Positions 39,893 through 49,400 of a stretch of 54,087 nucleotides of DNA are shown here, in pieces. Source of the DNA: Clostridiales bacterium (lineage in GTDB: Bacteria > Bacillota > Clostridia > Lachnospirales > Lachnospiraceae). The stretch's first letter is position 1; every line of letters starts with the position of its first letter. The DNA lies in assembly GCA_019423835.1 (NCBI GenBank), contig JAHZAR010000003.1:1-54087 (forward strand), read 5' to 3'. The notes under the pieces are model-generated. The model worked only from the letters and a program-made list of their open reading frames with translations. It was not told the origin of the DNA and did not search any database. Position numbers and translations under genes: made by a program.

Positions 39893-41593
39893 CTAGCTTG
39901 GATTCTCTGTCTCTTTCTTCTTTCCCAGGGAGCTTCCCAGCCACAGCAGGATGATTCCGCTTCCCAGCAGGGTTACCACTGCCGGGATAACCGGCGTCTC
40001 GTCTCCAGTCTTTGGCAGGACGGCTAACGGAACCGGTTCGTCCAGGATAGTCTCGTCGGTAAACGGCGGGGAGAGGGGCGTCTCGTTGTCGGCGATGTCG
40101 ATCCGGCTTCCTCCGCCTCCTCCGCTGCTGCTTCCGCCACCACCGCCGCCTCCGCCGTGGTGGCCTCCGCCTCCCTCGGTCTTAACCTCTGTTACCATGA
40201 ACTGCCAGTCAATCTTGGAAAGTACGTCTGCATAGCGGTTTTCCAGGTTCGGATCCAGCGTAAGCTCTACCCGGATGTATCCCGTTTCTCCTGCATCGTA
40301 GTTTCCGATGTACACCGCCCGCATTCCGTCGGCTCCGTCGGCGTTTCCTTCGTCTGTCAGCAGGGTGGAGCCCATGGCGGTTCCCTCATAGAGCTTTGTC
40401 TCGCTCTCCATGTCCGGCGTCTTATACCACACCGTCATGGCAATCTTCTCAAGGAGCTCGTCTTTGATGGCTTCCTGCTCTCTCGGCAGGGCCCTCATAT
40501 AGAGGTTCCACTCTTTCTTGCTGGCGTTTTCAATGTTTAACAGATCCCTGTACACACCGCCGGGAACCATGTCGGTAAAGCTCATGAACCAGTTGCCTTC
40601 CTCCACGGTTCCGTCTCCTTCCCGGTACGGCACATAGGTCATGGTCCCGTTGGTCTCGTCGAATTTCAGCGTCTTGACTTCCTCCGAGTGGTCGAAGACC
40701 GCCTCATCCGCCAGCTTCACCAGGTAATCCAGGGTCTGGCTGTCTGCATCCGTACCCGGATCTTCGCCTGTGTTTCCGGCTCTGAAGATCTCCTCCACTG
40801 CTGCCTGGGTGGCCTGCACCGTGGTGGCGTTGATGGTCATCGTGTAGCGGGCGTTCTCATAGCCGGGAACCTCTCCCACTGTGTCGATGGTGATCTGCTT
40901 TACATTTCCCTCCTCATCCCTGGTGCAGACGGTATGTTTCCCCGTCACGCTCCTCGGGATGTCCGGGTTCATGGTCACGCTGTCCAGAAACTGCGGGGAT
41001 TTCGTCCCTGCTTCAATGGTCCCCATGTAGTAGAGGGTGAAGGTTCCCTCCTCCCCCTGGGGCTCCTCATTCATCAGCAGCCATTTCCCTTCCGCCTGGC
41101 TGAGGGTCTCCGCCTCCTCAAGGCCCCAGCGGTTTCCCGGCTCTCCGTCCGCATCGCCGGATGCCAGGAGGACTACGTGTTCTCTGTTAAATTCAGGAAC
41201 TGCTGCGTACTCCCTGCCGCTCCCGGTGTCAAACGTCAGAGGAAAGGATTCTCCTGCCAGCGGTTTTACTGGTATCTCCTCTGCTGCGTTTCCGTCACTG
41301 GCGAGCACAGTAGCCATTACATCCTCTGTCCGCACCCAGCTCTGACTGATTACAACCTTTGCCATGGCGTCCACTGTCCCCTCGTTGGCAACCCACACCG
41401 CTTTCTCTGTAGTGGTTCCCGGCTGCCAGTTGTCCGGAGATTCAAAGGTTTCGTCCAGAGAAGTATGATAGTCCCCGGTCATAAACTCATTCCCGGCTTT
41501 CAGTTCCTGAGTCCAGCTTGCCCATGTTGCGCCGATGGCAGCCACGGATGCGAGTGCTGCCAGGCCTAATACTGCATGTTTGCCTTTCCTCAT
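39893..41593 (-). CDS. TasA/BsaA-like matrix protein with LPKTG wall anchor
   Basis: 566 residues. SipW-type signal (VLGLAALASVAAIGATWASW), TasA-like domain 1 with NWQPGTTTEKAVWVANEG and INATTVQATQAAVEEIF, then a second domain (YVPYREGDGTVEEGNWFMSF, MVPGGVYRDLLNIENASKKEWNLYMRA quoted by its ends), a Gly/Ser/His-rich spacer (about 475-500), and a complete sorting signal: LPKTG, hydrophobic VIPAVVTLLGSGIILLWLG, then KKK. It is the only wall-anchored member and can hold the fibre to peptidoglycan. AGGAGACAG precedes the ATG. Confidence 0.9.
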   Translation of the reverse strand: MRKGKHAVLGLAALASVAAIGATWASWTQELKAGNEFMTGDYHTSLDETFESPDNWQPGTTTEKAVWVANEGTVDAMAKVVISQSWVRTEDVMATVLASDGNAAEEIPVKPLAGESFPLTFDTGSGREYAAVPEFNREHVVLLASGDADGEPGNRWGLEEAETLSQAEGKWLLMNEEPQGEEGTFTLYYMGTIEAGTKSPQFLDSVTMNPDIPRSVTGKHTVCTRDEEGNVKQITIDTVGEVPGYENARYTMTINATTVQATQAAVEEIFRAGNTGEDPGTDADSQTLDYLVKLADEAVFDHSEEVKTLKFDETNGTMTYVPYREGDGTVEEGNWFMSFTDMVPGGVYRDLLNIENASKKEWNLYMRALPREQEAIKDELLEKIAMTVWYKTPDMESETKLYEGTAMGSTLLTDEGNADGADGMRAVYIGNYDAGETGYIRVELTLDPNLENRYADVLSKIDWQFMVTEVKTEGGGGHHGGGGGGGGSSSGGGGGSRIDIADNETPLSPPFTDETILDEPVPLAVLPKTGDETPVIPAVVTLLGSGIILLWLGSSLGKKKETENPS

Positions 41594-41630
41594 ATCGTTC
41601 TGTCTCCTGTCTTTTGCCCCTCTGCCTTCG

Positions 41631-41657
41631 GCCGGCAGGCGTCAGCCGTCTGCCGGC
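41631..41657. other. Intercistronic hairpin
   Basis: GCCGGCAG (41631-41638) and CTGCCGGC (41650-41657), 11-nt loop, between two matrix genes. No T-run; likely mRNA stability or processing. Confidence 0.6.
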
Positions 41658-41720
41658 TTTCCGGGGAGGGGCGGGATTCATTCCGGTCTGGAATGATCAG
41701 TTAATCACTCATAATTGATG

Positions 41721-42569
41721 TTAGTTGGCGTTGCTTAAGGTAGCCTCCAGGTATGCGTCGGCAATATCGTCCGCATTTGCGGAAAGGAACTCATTCACAT
41801 CTACGCCCTCATACTGGGAGAAGATCTCGCGGATCGCGTCGCCTGTAGCCTGAACGGTGTTTACATGGATGTCCATGGTGTACTGAGCGTCCTCATAGTT
41901 TTCTTCCATCCATCCTTTTGTCTCCACCTGCAGCTCTCCGTTCTCATCATAAGAGTAATTCTTCTCCGATACATATGATTCGATCTTGGAATTTAAGGTC
42001 ACGGAATTCAGAAGCTCCGGTGTTTCCTCCCCGGCGGGAATGATGCCGTTGTAAACGAAGGTCAGCTTGGAGTAGTCGTCGCTCACATCCACTAAAACCC
42101 ACTTATCTTTCGCCTCGCTGTCCTCCAGGCTTGAGACGGCAGCAGTGATTCCCATGTCCTTTGCTTTATCAGCTACGGAGTCCATGGCTGTGATATCATG
42201 CATTGCCGTGTTCTCGCCCCAGTTGATGACAGCGGCATTTTCATATCCCCGAGTTATTGGAGACGGATCTGGGGCTGCAAACCGAAGCGGAAGGCTCTCC
42301 CCATCCCGGTTCCACTCCTGCGTAATCTCTGCAACAAGGGCCATATCTACATCGCCGCTGTTGGTCACCTTTACATTTTTTTCCGTAGTCACGCCAGGAA
42401 GCCACTCGCCCACTGCCGGAGGTGTAAACTGCTCCACAATATCAGAGTCAAACTTTCCTGTCTCGAACTCATTGGCCGCTGTCAGATCCTGGCTCCAGTA
42501 TGCCCAGGTTCCGCCAATCACTGCCACTGCCGCGATTCCCGCAAGGCCTAATGCCGCTTTCTTTTTCAT
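41721..42569 (-). CDS. TasA/BsaA-like SipW-dependent matrix protein
   Basis: 282 residues: MKKKAALGLAGIAAVAVIGGTWAYWSQ signal with the SipW-type GGTWAYW end, then LTAANEFETGKFDSDIV, EWLPGVTTEKNVKVTNSGDVDMALVAE and the C-terminal IHVNTVQATGDAIREIFSQ. These are the hallmarks of TasA/camelysin/BsaA fibre subunits in clostridia. AGGTAGATCGAG precedes the ATG. It sits directly downstream of sipW. Confidence 0.88.
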   Translation of the reverse strand: MKKKAALGLAGIAAVAVIGGTWAYWSQDLTAANEFETGKFDSDIVEQFTPPAVGEWLPGVTTEKNVKVTNSGDVDMALVAEITQEWNRDGESLPLRFAAPDPSPITRGYENAAVINWGENTAMHDITAMDSVADKAKDMGITAAVSSLEDSEAKDKWVLVDVSDDYSKLTFVYNGIIPAGEETPELLNSVTLNSKIESYVSEKNYSYDENGELQVETKGWMEENYEDAQYTMDIHVNTVQATGDAIREIFSQYEGVDVNEFLSANADDIADAYLEATLSNAN

Positions 42570-42630
42570 CTCGATCTACCTCTCTTTTCTGCAACTGCAT
42601 TTGCCGGCCGGTTCATCAGCCGGTATTGAT

Positions 42631-43140
42631 TCACTCTTGCGCAGATGGTTCTTTTTTCTTCTTTCCCTTATCCGGGAAAATCATGTCAAGAACAATATTT
42701 ATAATGATGATTGCCGCCATCACGGCGATTGTTGTTATGTTTTTGCTGTAATTGACAAAATATCCTGCGTAGGGGATGCTCACCTTCCACACCTTTCCCA
42801 TTACGTCGCTGTAATCAACGGGATTGGGATCCTCGGAAAGGTTCGCGTCTCCTTTGGTCGTAAAGGTCTGGGAAAGCTCGCTCTTTTCCGTTACACGGTG
42901 AGTTACCATGCCGTCCTCTCCTGCCCGGAAAGTGATGGCGTCGCCGACGTTGATGTCTGCAAAAGGCGCTTCCTTATAATAGATCACGCTTCCCACGTGA
43001 TAGGTGGGCTCCATACTTCCGCTGAGAACCACGACGGGACGGTATCCCGCCAGCATTGGGGCTGCGATCACAAGATAGCAGGCGATGCAGGCGTATACCG
43101 CCCAGGACAGGATATTTACAAGTCCTTTCACTAACTTCAT
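42631..43140 (-). CDS. sipW: SipW-type (ER-type) signal peptidase I
   Basis: 169 residues: membrane helix near the start (WAVYACIACYLVIAAPMLAG), catalytic Ser in VVLSGSMEPTYHVGSV, His in GMVTHRVTEK (replacing the Lys of ordinary bacterial type I peptidases), GDANLSEDPNPV, and a second helix near the C-terminus (ITTIAVMAAIIIINIVLD) then KGKKKK. It processes TasA-like precursors, six of which surround it here. Confidence 0.93.
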   Translation of the reverse strand: MKLVKGLVNILSWAVYACIACYLVIAAPMLAGYRPVVVLSGSMEPTYHVGSVIYYKEAPFADINVGDAITFRAGEDGMVTHRVTEKSELSQTFTTKGDANLSEDPNPVDYSDVMGKVWKVSIPYAGYFVNYSKNITTIAVMAAIIIINIVLDMIFPDKGKKKKEPSAQE

Positions 43141-43177
43141 ATTTTATGTCCTAACAATGTTGCATTACGAACCTGTT

Positions 43178-44005
43178 TTATGCGTTTGGAAGAAGCTTCA
43201 TGTCTTTCACATGATTATATCCTGTCTCTCCCCATGCATCTTTTACAGCGTCCTCTGTTGGCTGAACAAACTCGATTGTAATTGTAAGGCCATAGTTTGC
43301 ATCTGCATATCCCATAGCAGTTTTATCAAGGCTTCTGCCTTTCTTTACATGGAAAGCTAATCCCTCTTCCTTGGCCTGTTCACCAGCTGCTATTAAAGCG
43401 TTCTCGTTTGCTACCTCTGTCCACGTTACATCTGTCAAAGGATCATCTTTGTCTTCTGTTGTGCAGTATGCAAATGTGTCCTCATATTTTCCCATATCCA
43501 GGTCAGGTAACAGTGTTACCGAAGAAAGGAGAGCCTCAGAACTTTTCCCAGCTGCAAGAAGAGTATTATAATACCAGTATCCATCCTCTTTCAGTGTCCA
43601 CTTAGTATCATTAATCTCTTTTTCTACCACGGTCTGATCTCCATCAACCTTTCCATCTGCAGGATCTTTCTGGTCAGGGGATAAAAACTCATCCTGGTTG
43701 CTGCCAAAAATATTTAAAATTTCCAGATCTCCTCCAACCTGACGATTCCATTCCTCCTGCATCTTCACACGAACCAGAACATCGGCATCTCCTGTATTGC
43801 TGGCGATCACATCCTTGTCAACTGTTACGCCTGGCTTCCACTCCTGGCCGTCTGCCGGGTTGAAGTGCTCGATTACGCTTGTCTCATATCCTCCCTCTGT
43901 ATGGAACGGGTTCGTGATGGCTGCTGTCTGGTTAAAGTAAGCCCATGTTCCTCCTACCGCTGCTAATGCTGCAAGTCCTCCTAATGCCGCAATTTTTCTT
44001 TTCAT
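43178..44005 (-). CDS. TasA/BsaA-like SipW-dependent matrix protein
   Basis: 275 residues: MKRKIAALGGLAALAAVGGTWAYF signal, ITNPFHTEGGYETSVIEHFNP, EWKPGVTVDKDVIASNTGDADVLVRV, a Trp/Tyr-rich EDGYWYYNTLLAAGKSSEALLSSVTL, and ITIEFVQPTEDAVKDAWG at the end. I chose ATG 44005 after GGAGGAAACAACT over the ATG 15 bases upstream that overlaps this site. Less GC-rich than its neighbours. Confidence 0.88.
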   Translation of the reverse strand: MKRKIAALGGLAALAAVGGTWAYFNQTAAITNPFHTEGGYETSVIEHFNPADGQEWKPGVTVDKDVIASNTGDADVLVRVKMQEEWNRQVGGDLEILNIFGSNQDEFLSPDQKDPADGKVDGDQTVVEKEINDTKWTLKEDGYWYYNTLLAAGKSSEALLSSVTLLPDLDMGKYEDTFAYCTTEDKDDPLTDVTWTEVANENALIAAGEQAKEEGLAFHVKKGRSLDKTAMGYADANYGLTITIEFVQPTEDAVKDAWGETGYNHVKDMKLLPNA

Positions 44006-44167
44006 AGTTGTTTCCTCCATTTCTTTGTTACTTTCTGCAGGACAGCGGCCGCTATGATCGCTCCTGTCTCTGCTATATTAAAGAGCTGCTGTACTGATAA
44101 TTCTGATTTTACTTCTGCTGCCTGTTCAGCCTCTCTTTATACTCTGATTTTCATTTCGCTTTCCCTG

Positions 44168-45058
44168 CTATTTCAAATTCCAGGCCCAGTTGTTTTCCCT
44201 GGCGTAGGCTAGTGCCTCCGGTGAAAATACACTTTCCACAGCTTCCTCCGTTGCCTGCACACTCTGAGCGGTAATCGTCAGACTGTAGCCCGCATCCGCG
44301 TACCCAGTTGCGTTCTCATCCGAAACGATATCTGTCCGCATATGATAGAGGGTCTTCCCCTCTTCCTTCAGCCTCTCTGCCAGCTCAGACACCGATATGT
44401 ACATTCCCGTATCCGGATCCTTCGGAAATTCCATCCAGTCTGCTTCGGTCAGATTATCCCCTGCAACTGTCGAGTACTTCTGAACCAGAATACTTTTTCC
44501 CATATCCACATCTTCTGACAGCGTCACAGAGTCCAGAAGATTCGTTGTATTGGCATTGGGAGTCAGCGTCTTCTTATAGTAGTAATAGCCGTCTGCCGGA
44601 TTGTACGCCCAGTCGTTTACGTCATCAATATGGAGCTTTTTCTCCACTACAGAATCATCTACCGTCTCATCTGCTTCGCCGTCCTGGCTGTCTTTCTGAT
44701 AAATGCTCTCGAATTTGTTTCTGGCGCTGTCTGTTCCCAGCTTTTCAGGCAGCTCTGAGGTATCGATCTCCACAAACGGAGTCTCTTCTCCCTCTCTGGT
44801 CCAGGTCTCCTCAAATTTCACCCGAACCAATGAATCGACCTCTCCTGTGTTGGTAACGGAATACTGCTTTTCTACAGTCTCCCCCGGCTTCCAGTCTTCT
44901 CCGTCCTTCGGATTAAACTCCTCCACAATGGTTGTGTCAAACTTCCCCGTTTTCAGGACATTGACTGCTTCCAGATTCTGATTGAAATATGCCAGGGAGC
45001 CGCCGACTGCAAACACTGCTGCCATTCCTGCAAGCGCAGCGATATGTTTCTTTCTCAT
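44168..45058 (-). CDS. TasA/BsaA-like SipW-dependent matrix protein
   Basis: 296 residues: MRKKHIAALAGMAAVFAVGGSLAYF signal, VNVLKTGKFDTTIVEEFNP, DWKPGETVEKQYSVTNTGEVDSLVRV, ADGYYYYKKTLTPNANTTNLLDSVTL and ITAQSVQATEEAVESVFSP. An acidic insert (SQDGEADETVDDS, about 125) distinguishes it. AGGAGGAGATAGGAA precedes the ATG. The 147-bp spacer after it contains a 10-bp palindrome AGCGGCCGCT (44044-44053). Confidence 0.88.
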   Translation of the reverse strand: MRKKHIAALAGMAAVFAVGGSLAYFNQNLEAVNVLKTGKFDTTIVEEFNPKDGEDWKPGETVEKQYSVTNTGEVDSLVRVKFEETWTREGEETPFVEIDTSELPEKLGTDSARNKFESIYQKDSQDGEADETVDDSVVEKKLHIDDVNDWAYNPADGYYYYKKTLTPNANTTNLLDSVTLSEDVDMGKSILVQKYSTVAGDNLTEADWMEFPKDPDTGMYISVSELAERLKEEGKTLYHMRTDIVSDENATGYADAGYSLTITAQSVQATEEAVESVFSPEALAYARENNWAWNLK

Positions 45059-45078
45059 TTCCTATCTCCTCCTGTCCC

Positions 45079-45100
45079 CTCCGCGCTGTCCGGCGCGGAG
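45079..45100. other. Intercistronic hairpin
   Basis: CTCCGCGC (45079-45086) and GCGCGGAG (45093-45100), 6-nt loop, between two TasA-like genes. No T-run. Confidence 0.6.
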
Positions 45101-45117
45101 GATTTCATTGGCATTTT

Positions 45118-45741
45118 CTAGTTTCCTTCTGGAAGCAAATCCTTCCATTCAAGTTTGTCAGCTCCGTCAGTGCTCTTCGTCAGCCCCCACCCGGAACCTG
45201 CTACAGAATCTGCGTCCGCCGGAACGGCATCCGCCTTAAAGTCTACAATAAACTGACAGTTGCTGTAGTCCTGGGCGTGGCCATCGTTTGACACTTCCGG
45301 GCTTAACGTAAGGCTCTCCAAAAAGTCAGATGTCTGGCTTCCTGGTTCCCCCTGCCCTTTCAGTACTGAGCTGTAATAATAATAGCCATCTATTAGTATC
45401 CAGTTATCTCCAAAACCTTCCGGATAGTGAAGCGTCACCTCTCCTGGATCCAGCGTTTCACTCTTCCTGTTTTCCTGGTCAACCCAATACGTCTCCATCT
45501 GCAGACGAAGCACCAGGTCTTCGCTTCCTGTATTGACAAAATACGGTTCCTTATCGACCGTCTCACCGGGAAGCATGGTTTCTGCCGGGTTAAAATCTTC
45601 TACCATGTCAAGAGAGCTGTTGGTAGTATGGAACGGGTTCACCACAGACTCCATATCAGAATAGTAAGCCCAGGTAGAGCTGATTCCGATACTCAGGACA
45701 CAGCCGGCCAGGATGATGCCTAATTTGCCATATAATTTCAT
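45118..45741 (-). CDS. Short TasA/BsaA-like matrix protein
   Basis: 207 residues: signal LGIILAGCVLSIGISSTWAYYS, NPFHTTNSSLDMVEDFNPAE, LPGETVDKEPYFVNTGSEDLVLRL, IDGYYYYSSVLKGQG and FIVDFKADAVPADADSVAG. It is shorter than the other members and has a Cys in the signal. Starts 2 bp after the stop of the next gene upstream, with GGAGGGGGGAAC as ribosome site. Confidence 0.85.
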   Translation of the reverse strand: MKLYGKLGIILAGCVLSIGISSTWAYYSDMESVVNPFHTTNSSLDMVEDFNPAETMLPGETVDKEPYFVNTGSEDLVLRLQMETYWVDQENRKSETLDPGEVTLHYPEGFGDNWILIDGYYYYSSVLKGQGEPGSQTSDFLESLTLSPEVSNDGHAQDYSNCQFIVDFKADAVPADADSVAGSGWGLTKSTDGADKLEWKDLLPEGN

Positions 45742-45743
45742 AA

Positions 45744-46463
45744 TTAGTTCCCCCCTCCGGTTGTCCAGTCAATGTAAACGGTGTCTTTGTTCTGCTCCCA
45801 GGCCTCATCCGTTGTTATCTCCCGATGAGCTGGCGTATACGGAGTGAACTGCTTCTCAAACAATTCTTTCACCGCATCCATGCTTACCTGAAGTTCATCG
45901 CTGGCCTGCACAGCCTCTGTCTGAAAATGAAGCTCATAATCCGCCGCTTCATAGACCTTTGCCTGTTCTCCAGCTTTGTTTCCAATTTCAGAAAAATCCA
46001 CTTCTGTCAGAACCCTGTCCGTCATTCCCTTCGCAGGAAGCACATGTCTGTAATAGTACCAGCCGTCTGAATAATACCAGTCGTCCTTCGGGAAAAGTTT
46101 GGGTTTGGAAGCAATGTCGATTTGCTCTCCATCTCCGGTCAGCGCTTTCGTGTTGTTGGCTAAAAGCACACCGTCCTCCTCCCCCTCGCCTTTCCAGGTT
46201 TCTGCATAGGCAACACGGAGAAATACGTCCGCCTCTCCCTCGTTTTTAAACCACACTTTCTTCTGCTTCTGTCCTTGAGAGGGGCGTTGGTTTTCCAGAT
46301 CTTCCTCAACCGTAACCTCCACAGTCGGAGTTTTGATTTTATTCGTCATCGTAATCTGATGGCGGATCACTGCCCCGGTGCTTCCAATTCCCACCGTGAG
46401 CGCTGCCAGGAGGGCGATTCCTGTCAGCTTGACTGCATGTTTTCTTTTTCTGCTTTTATACAA
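45744..46463 (-). CDS. Divergent TasA-like membrane-targeted protein (first after VWA gene)
   Basis: 239 residues. A highly basic N-terminus (YKSRKRKHAVK), one hydrophobic segment (LTGIALLAALTVGIGSTGAVI), VWFKNEGEADVFLRVAYAETW, SDGWYYYRHVLPAKGMTDRVLTEVDF and LHFQTEAVQASDELQVSMDAVKELF; the W-x-PG block of other members is missing and the signal lacks TWAYW. I chose the TTG at 46463 (GGAGG 8-9 bases upstream), which overlaps the VWA gene end by 8 bp. It might be a TapA-like starter subunit, by position only. Confidence 0.75.
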   Translation of the reverse strand: MYKSRKRKHAVKLTGIALLAALTVGIGSTGAVIRHQITMTNKIKTPTVEVTVEEDLENQRPSQGQKQKKVWFKNEGEADVFLRVAYAETWKGEGEEDGVLLANNTKALTGDGEQIDIASKPKLFPKDDWYYSDGWYYYRHVLPAKGMTDRVLTEVDFSEIGNKAGEQAKVYEAADYELHFQTEAVQASDELQVSMDAVKELFEKQFTPYTPAHREITTDEAWEQNKDTVYIDWTTGGGN

Positions 46464-49400
46464 GTGGCTCACCCTCCTCCTCTTCAATCTCTGCTTTCTT
46501 CTTTGCGCTTTCTGCCTTCGGCTGATCTTCTGCAGCCTGACGGCCCACGCGATCACTTGTAAACGGAGTGTTTGTATCTCCTGTCGTATAGTTTGTCACC
46601 CGGTCAGCGCTGTGGAAATAGCCTTTGTGATTAAAGGTATTTACCACCTGTACTACCAGCTTATCGCCGGAGGCAACTGTCAGGGTATTTGTATCGCTGT
46701 CAAATTTCGCTGCTGTAACATCTGCTCCCTCTGCGTTTTCATCAATCACTCGAATCTCTTTAAACGCATATTCCATTGGAACAGCCTCAGTAATTTTGAA
46801 CTGCTGTTCACCGTCTATCTGGACAGCCGGTGACTTTTCTCCGTTTCCTACAAGGGCCACGGATGAAAATGGAACAGGAGCACCGTCTACTAACTGTTCA
46901 ATGTTGATGATGAATTTCTGTCCATCTTCGCTGTCTGAACCTTCTATTACCTTCTGAACAGTAAAGCTGCCGATCTGCGGTACCTGGAGTACGGGGTGCT
47001 GGTAATAAATCGGATCATCTTCATTACTGTAACTGCCATAAAGATAAGTAAGCGTTGCTTCTTTATTGGAAGGGAAGCCTGCAAATCCGGCACTTTCAGA
47101 TCCTGTCCCCGGCTCTCCGACTGTATCTCCATATGGTTTATCAGGATTTACTGTCATATTTTTTCTATACTCTTCCATCGCATAGCTTGACGGCTTTACA
47201 TCAAAGGAAATGCTGTATTTAGCATCTTTCTCGAGTTCATAATCCGGAGAAAAAGTAACAGTCACTGTCTTTCCGGTAATCTCGATGGCTGGATTAGCGG
47301 CTTCTAATTCTTCTTGACTTAACGGTTCTCCATCCTTTAAAATCTGAATTTCATCCTCACTGGAAACCAGGTCAGCATACTCGCTTAATGTGTCCTGAAT
47401 GCGAACACCCTTAAATCCATAAGCAATGCTTCCTATATCCTTCTTTATCTCCTTCTTTATTTCTTCAAAGACAGCTTTAATGCCCTCCTCTGTATCTCCT
47501 TTTTTTACACCTCCCTTAATGTCTGCTCCCCTACTTGCCGCATGTGTCACCACTCCATTCAGATAGTCAATGCTGGCATCTTTGGAAATTCCAACTGCAT
47601 AGAACGTAACACCATTTAGCTCCATTGTATCAATTACATTATAAGAATCCTCTAGGTCTTCTCCATCTGGTTTCCCGTCTGTCAGAAATACAAAATATTT
47701 TTTTACATTATCTTTTCCTACATTCCCTGAATACCCGTTTTTCAATGTAGTAAGAGCCTGTCTCAAGCCTTCGGCCGGCATTGTACCGTCATCTGCATCC
47801 TTAATTTTAAGTCCGTTAAGCGCAGTCTGCGAATTATTAGTCCAATCGCAGGTCTGTTCTACATCTGGCTCAGACCAAATAATAAAAGTTTGTGCTGAAA
47901 ATTGGTACCCTGCTATATGTAAATCATATTTATCTGTACATAATTCAGGTATAATTTCTTCTAGCGCCTCATTGACAATCTGTTTCCTTGTTTTCTGGCC
48001 TAACTGATCATCCATACTCCCGGAACGATCGATTAGAAAAACAAGTTCTGCCGGTATTTTTTTCGGCTGTGTAATAGTTTCTTCTACTGGAGAAGTCACA
48101 TCAAGAGTCAGAGTATAATTTCCCGACTGGTTTTTTTCAATTGCTTTTTGGTAATCTAAATCTGGAACTGTCGGTTTATCTGGAACAGGAATCACAGGTA
48201 CTGGATAATTGCTCCCAAGGTTTCCTAATCTTCCGTAAGAATAGTGCCCACTTGCATTCGTAGGAAGCCCATTCTTTCCTTCACTTAATCCATTATTCTG
48301 ATAGTCTGTATTATCTCCTCCTACCGCAAGCAGACTGCTGTCGGCTCCGTTTTGATATTCATCTTTCAGCTTAATGTCAAAGCGCAGTTCATATACATAG
48401 TCCTTATCCAATTCTCTGTCTTGACCAAATTCCACCGATACAGTTTTTTGCTCTGGATCAAAACGCAAACTTTCGTAATCTGCTGCTTCTGCTGCTTCAT
48501 CCTGACGGTTTCCCCATTGATCCACCGGAATTTTTACTACTTCCACATTTGCAGAATCTTCATCAATTCCTGCAAATTCTACATAGTCTGAAAGAGTATC
48601 TGATATTACTACATTCTTCATGAGAAGATCTGTATTAATATCATTAAAAATCTCTTCCAAATCAGAAATACCGCCGCTTGTGCTGGTCACCTCTTTATAT
48701 GTGTCAGGGGCGCTAGTCGGTACAATAAACTTTCCCTGCTTATATTCTATACTCCCCGCAATCGCATACAGATACTGGCTTGGAGTGTAATCTCTACAAA
48801 TGTTCCCACTACCGCCACCTATGGTAGGCGGCACCTGGAATCCTACTGTATAAATGCTTCCTTTTCCCTGCAGATACTGCTTAAAACCGTACGCTGCAGT
48901 CAGAGTTCCTTGAGCTACACCATAAGTCGGATAGTTTAATCCCTGTCCCGCTTCTTTTACGGCTCCATCATCAAATTGATCCATCTCTCCGCTGTACGCA
49001 GTCGGACATCCGTCGGTCAGGAAAATAACAACCAGAGAATTCGATGTATCTCCTCGCCTTTCTATCATTTCTTTAGCGCCCCAGAGCCCTGCCTCATAGT
49101 TAGTATCGCTATAGTCGAACCAGCCTAAAGTTACCTCATCTAACCTGTCGATAGCTCTCAGAATTTGCTGCTCATTATCTGTCCATTCCAGATATCCATA
49201 GTCTGATCCTCTGACCTTCTGCTCATATGGCACAACCGCAAATCTGGTTCCTTCATTTTCTGCATTATCGAAAACATTTTCTACAAACCCGTTGTGGTGT
49301 TGTGTTCCGCCCCAAGGCCAACCAGAAGAAGTGTCATAACCGCCGAGAACCTTTTTCACTGTATCCATTCGGCTGTCCTCTCCCATACTGGAAGATTCAT

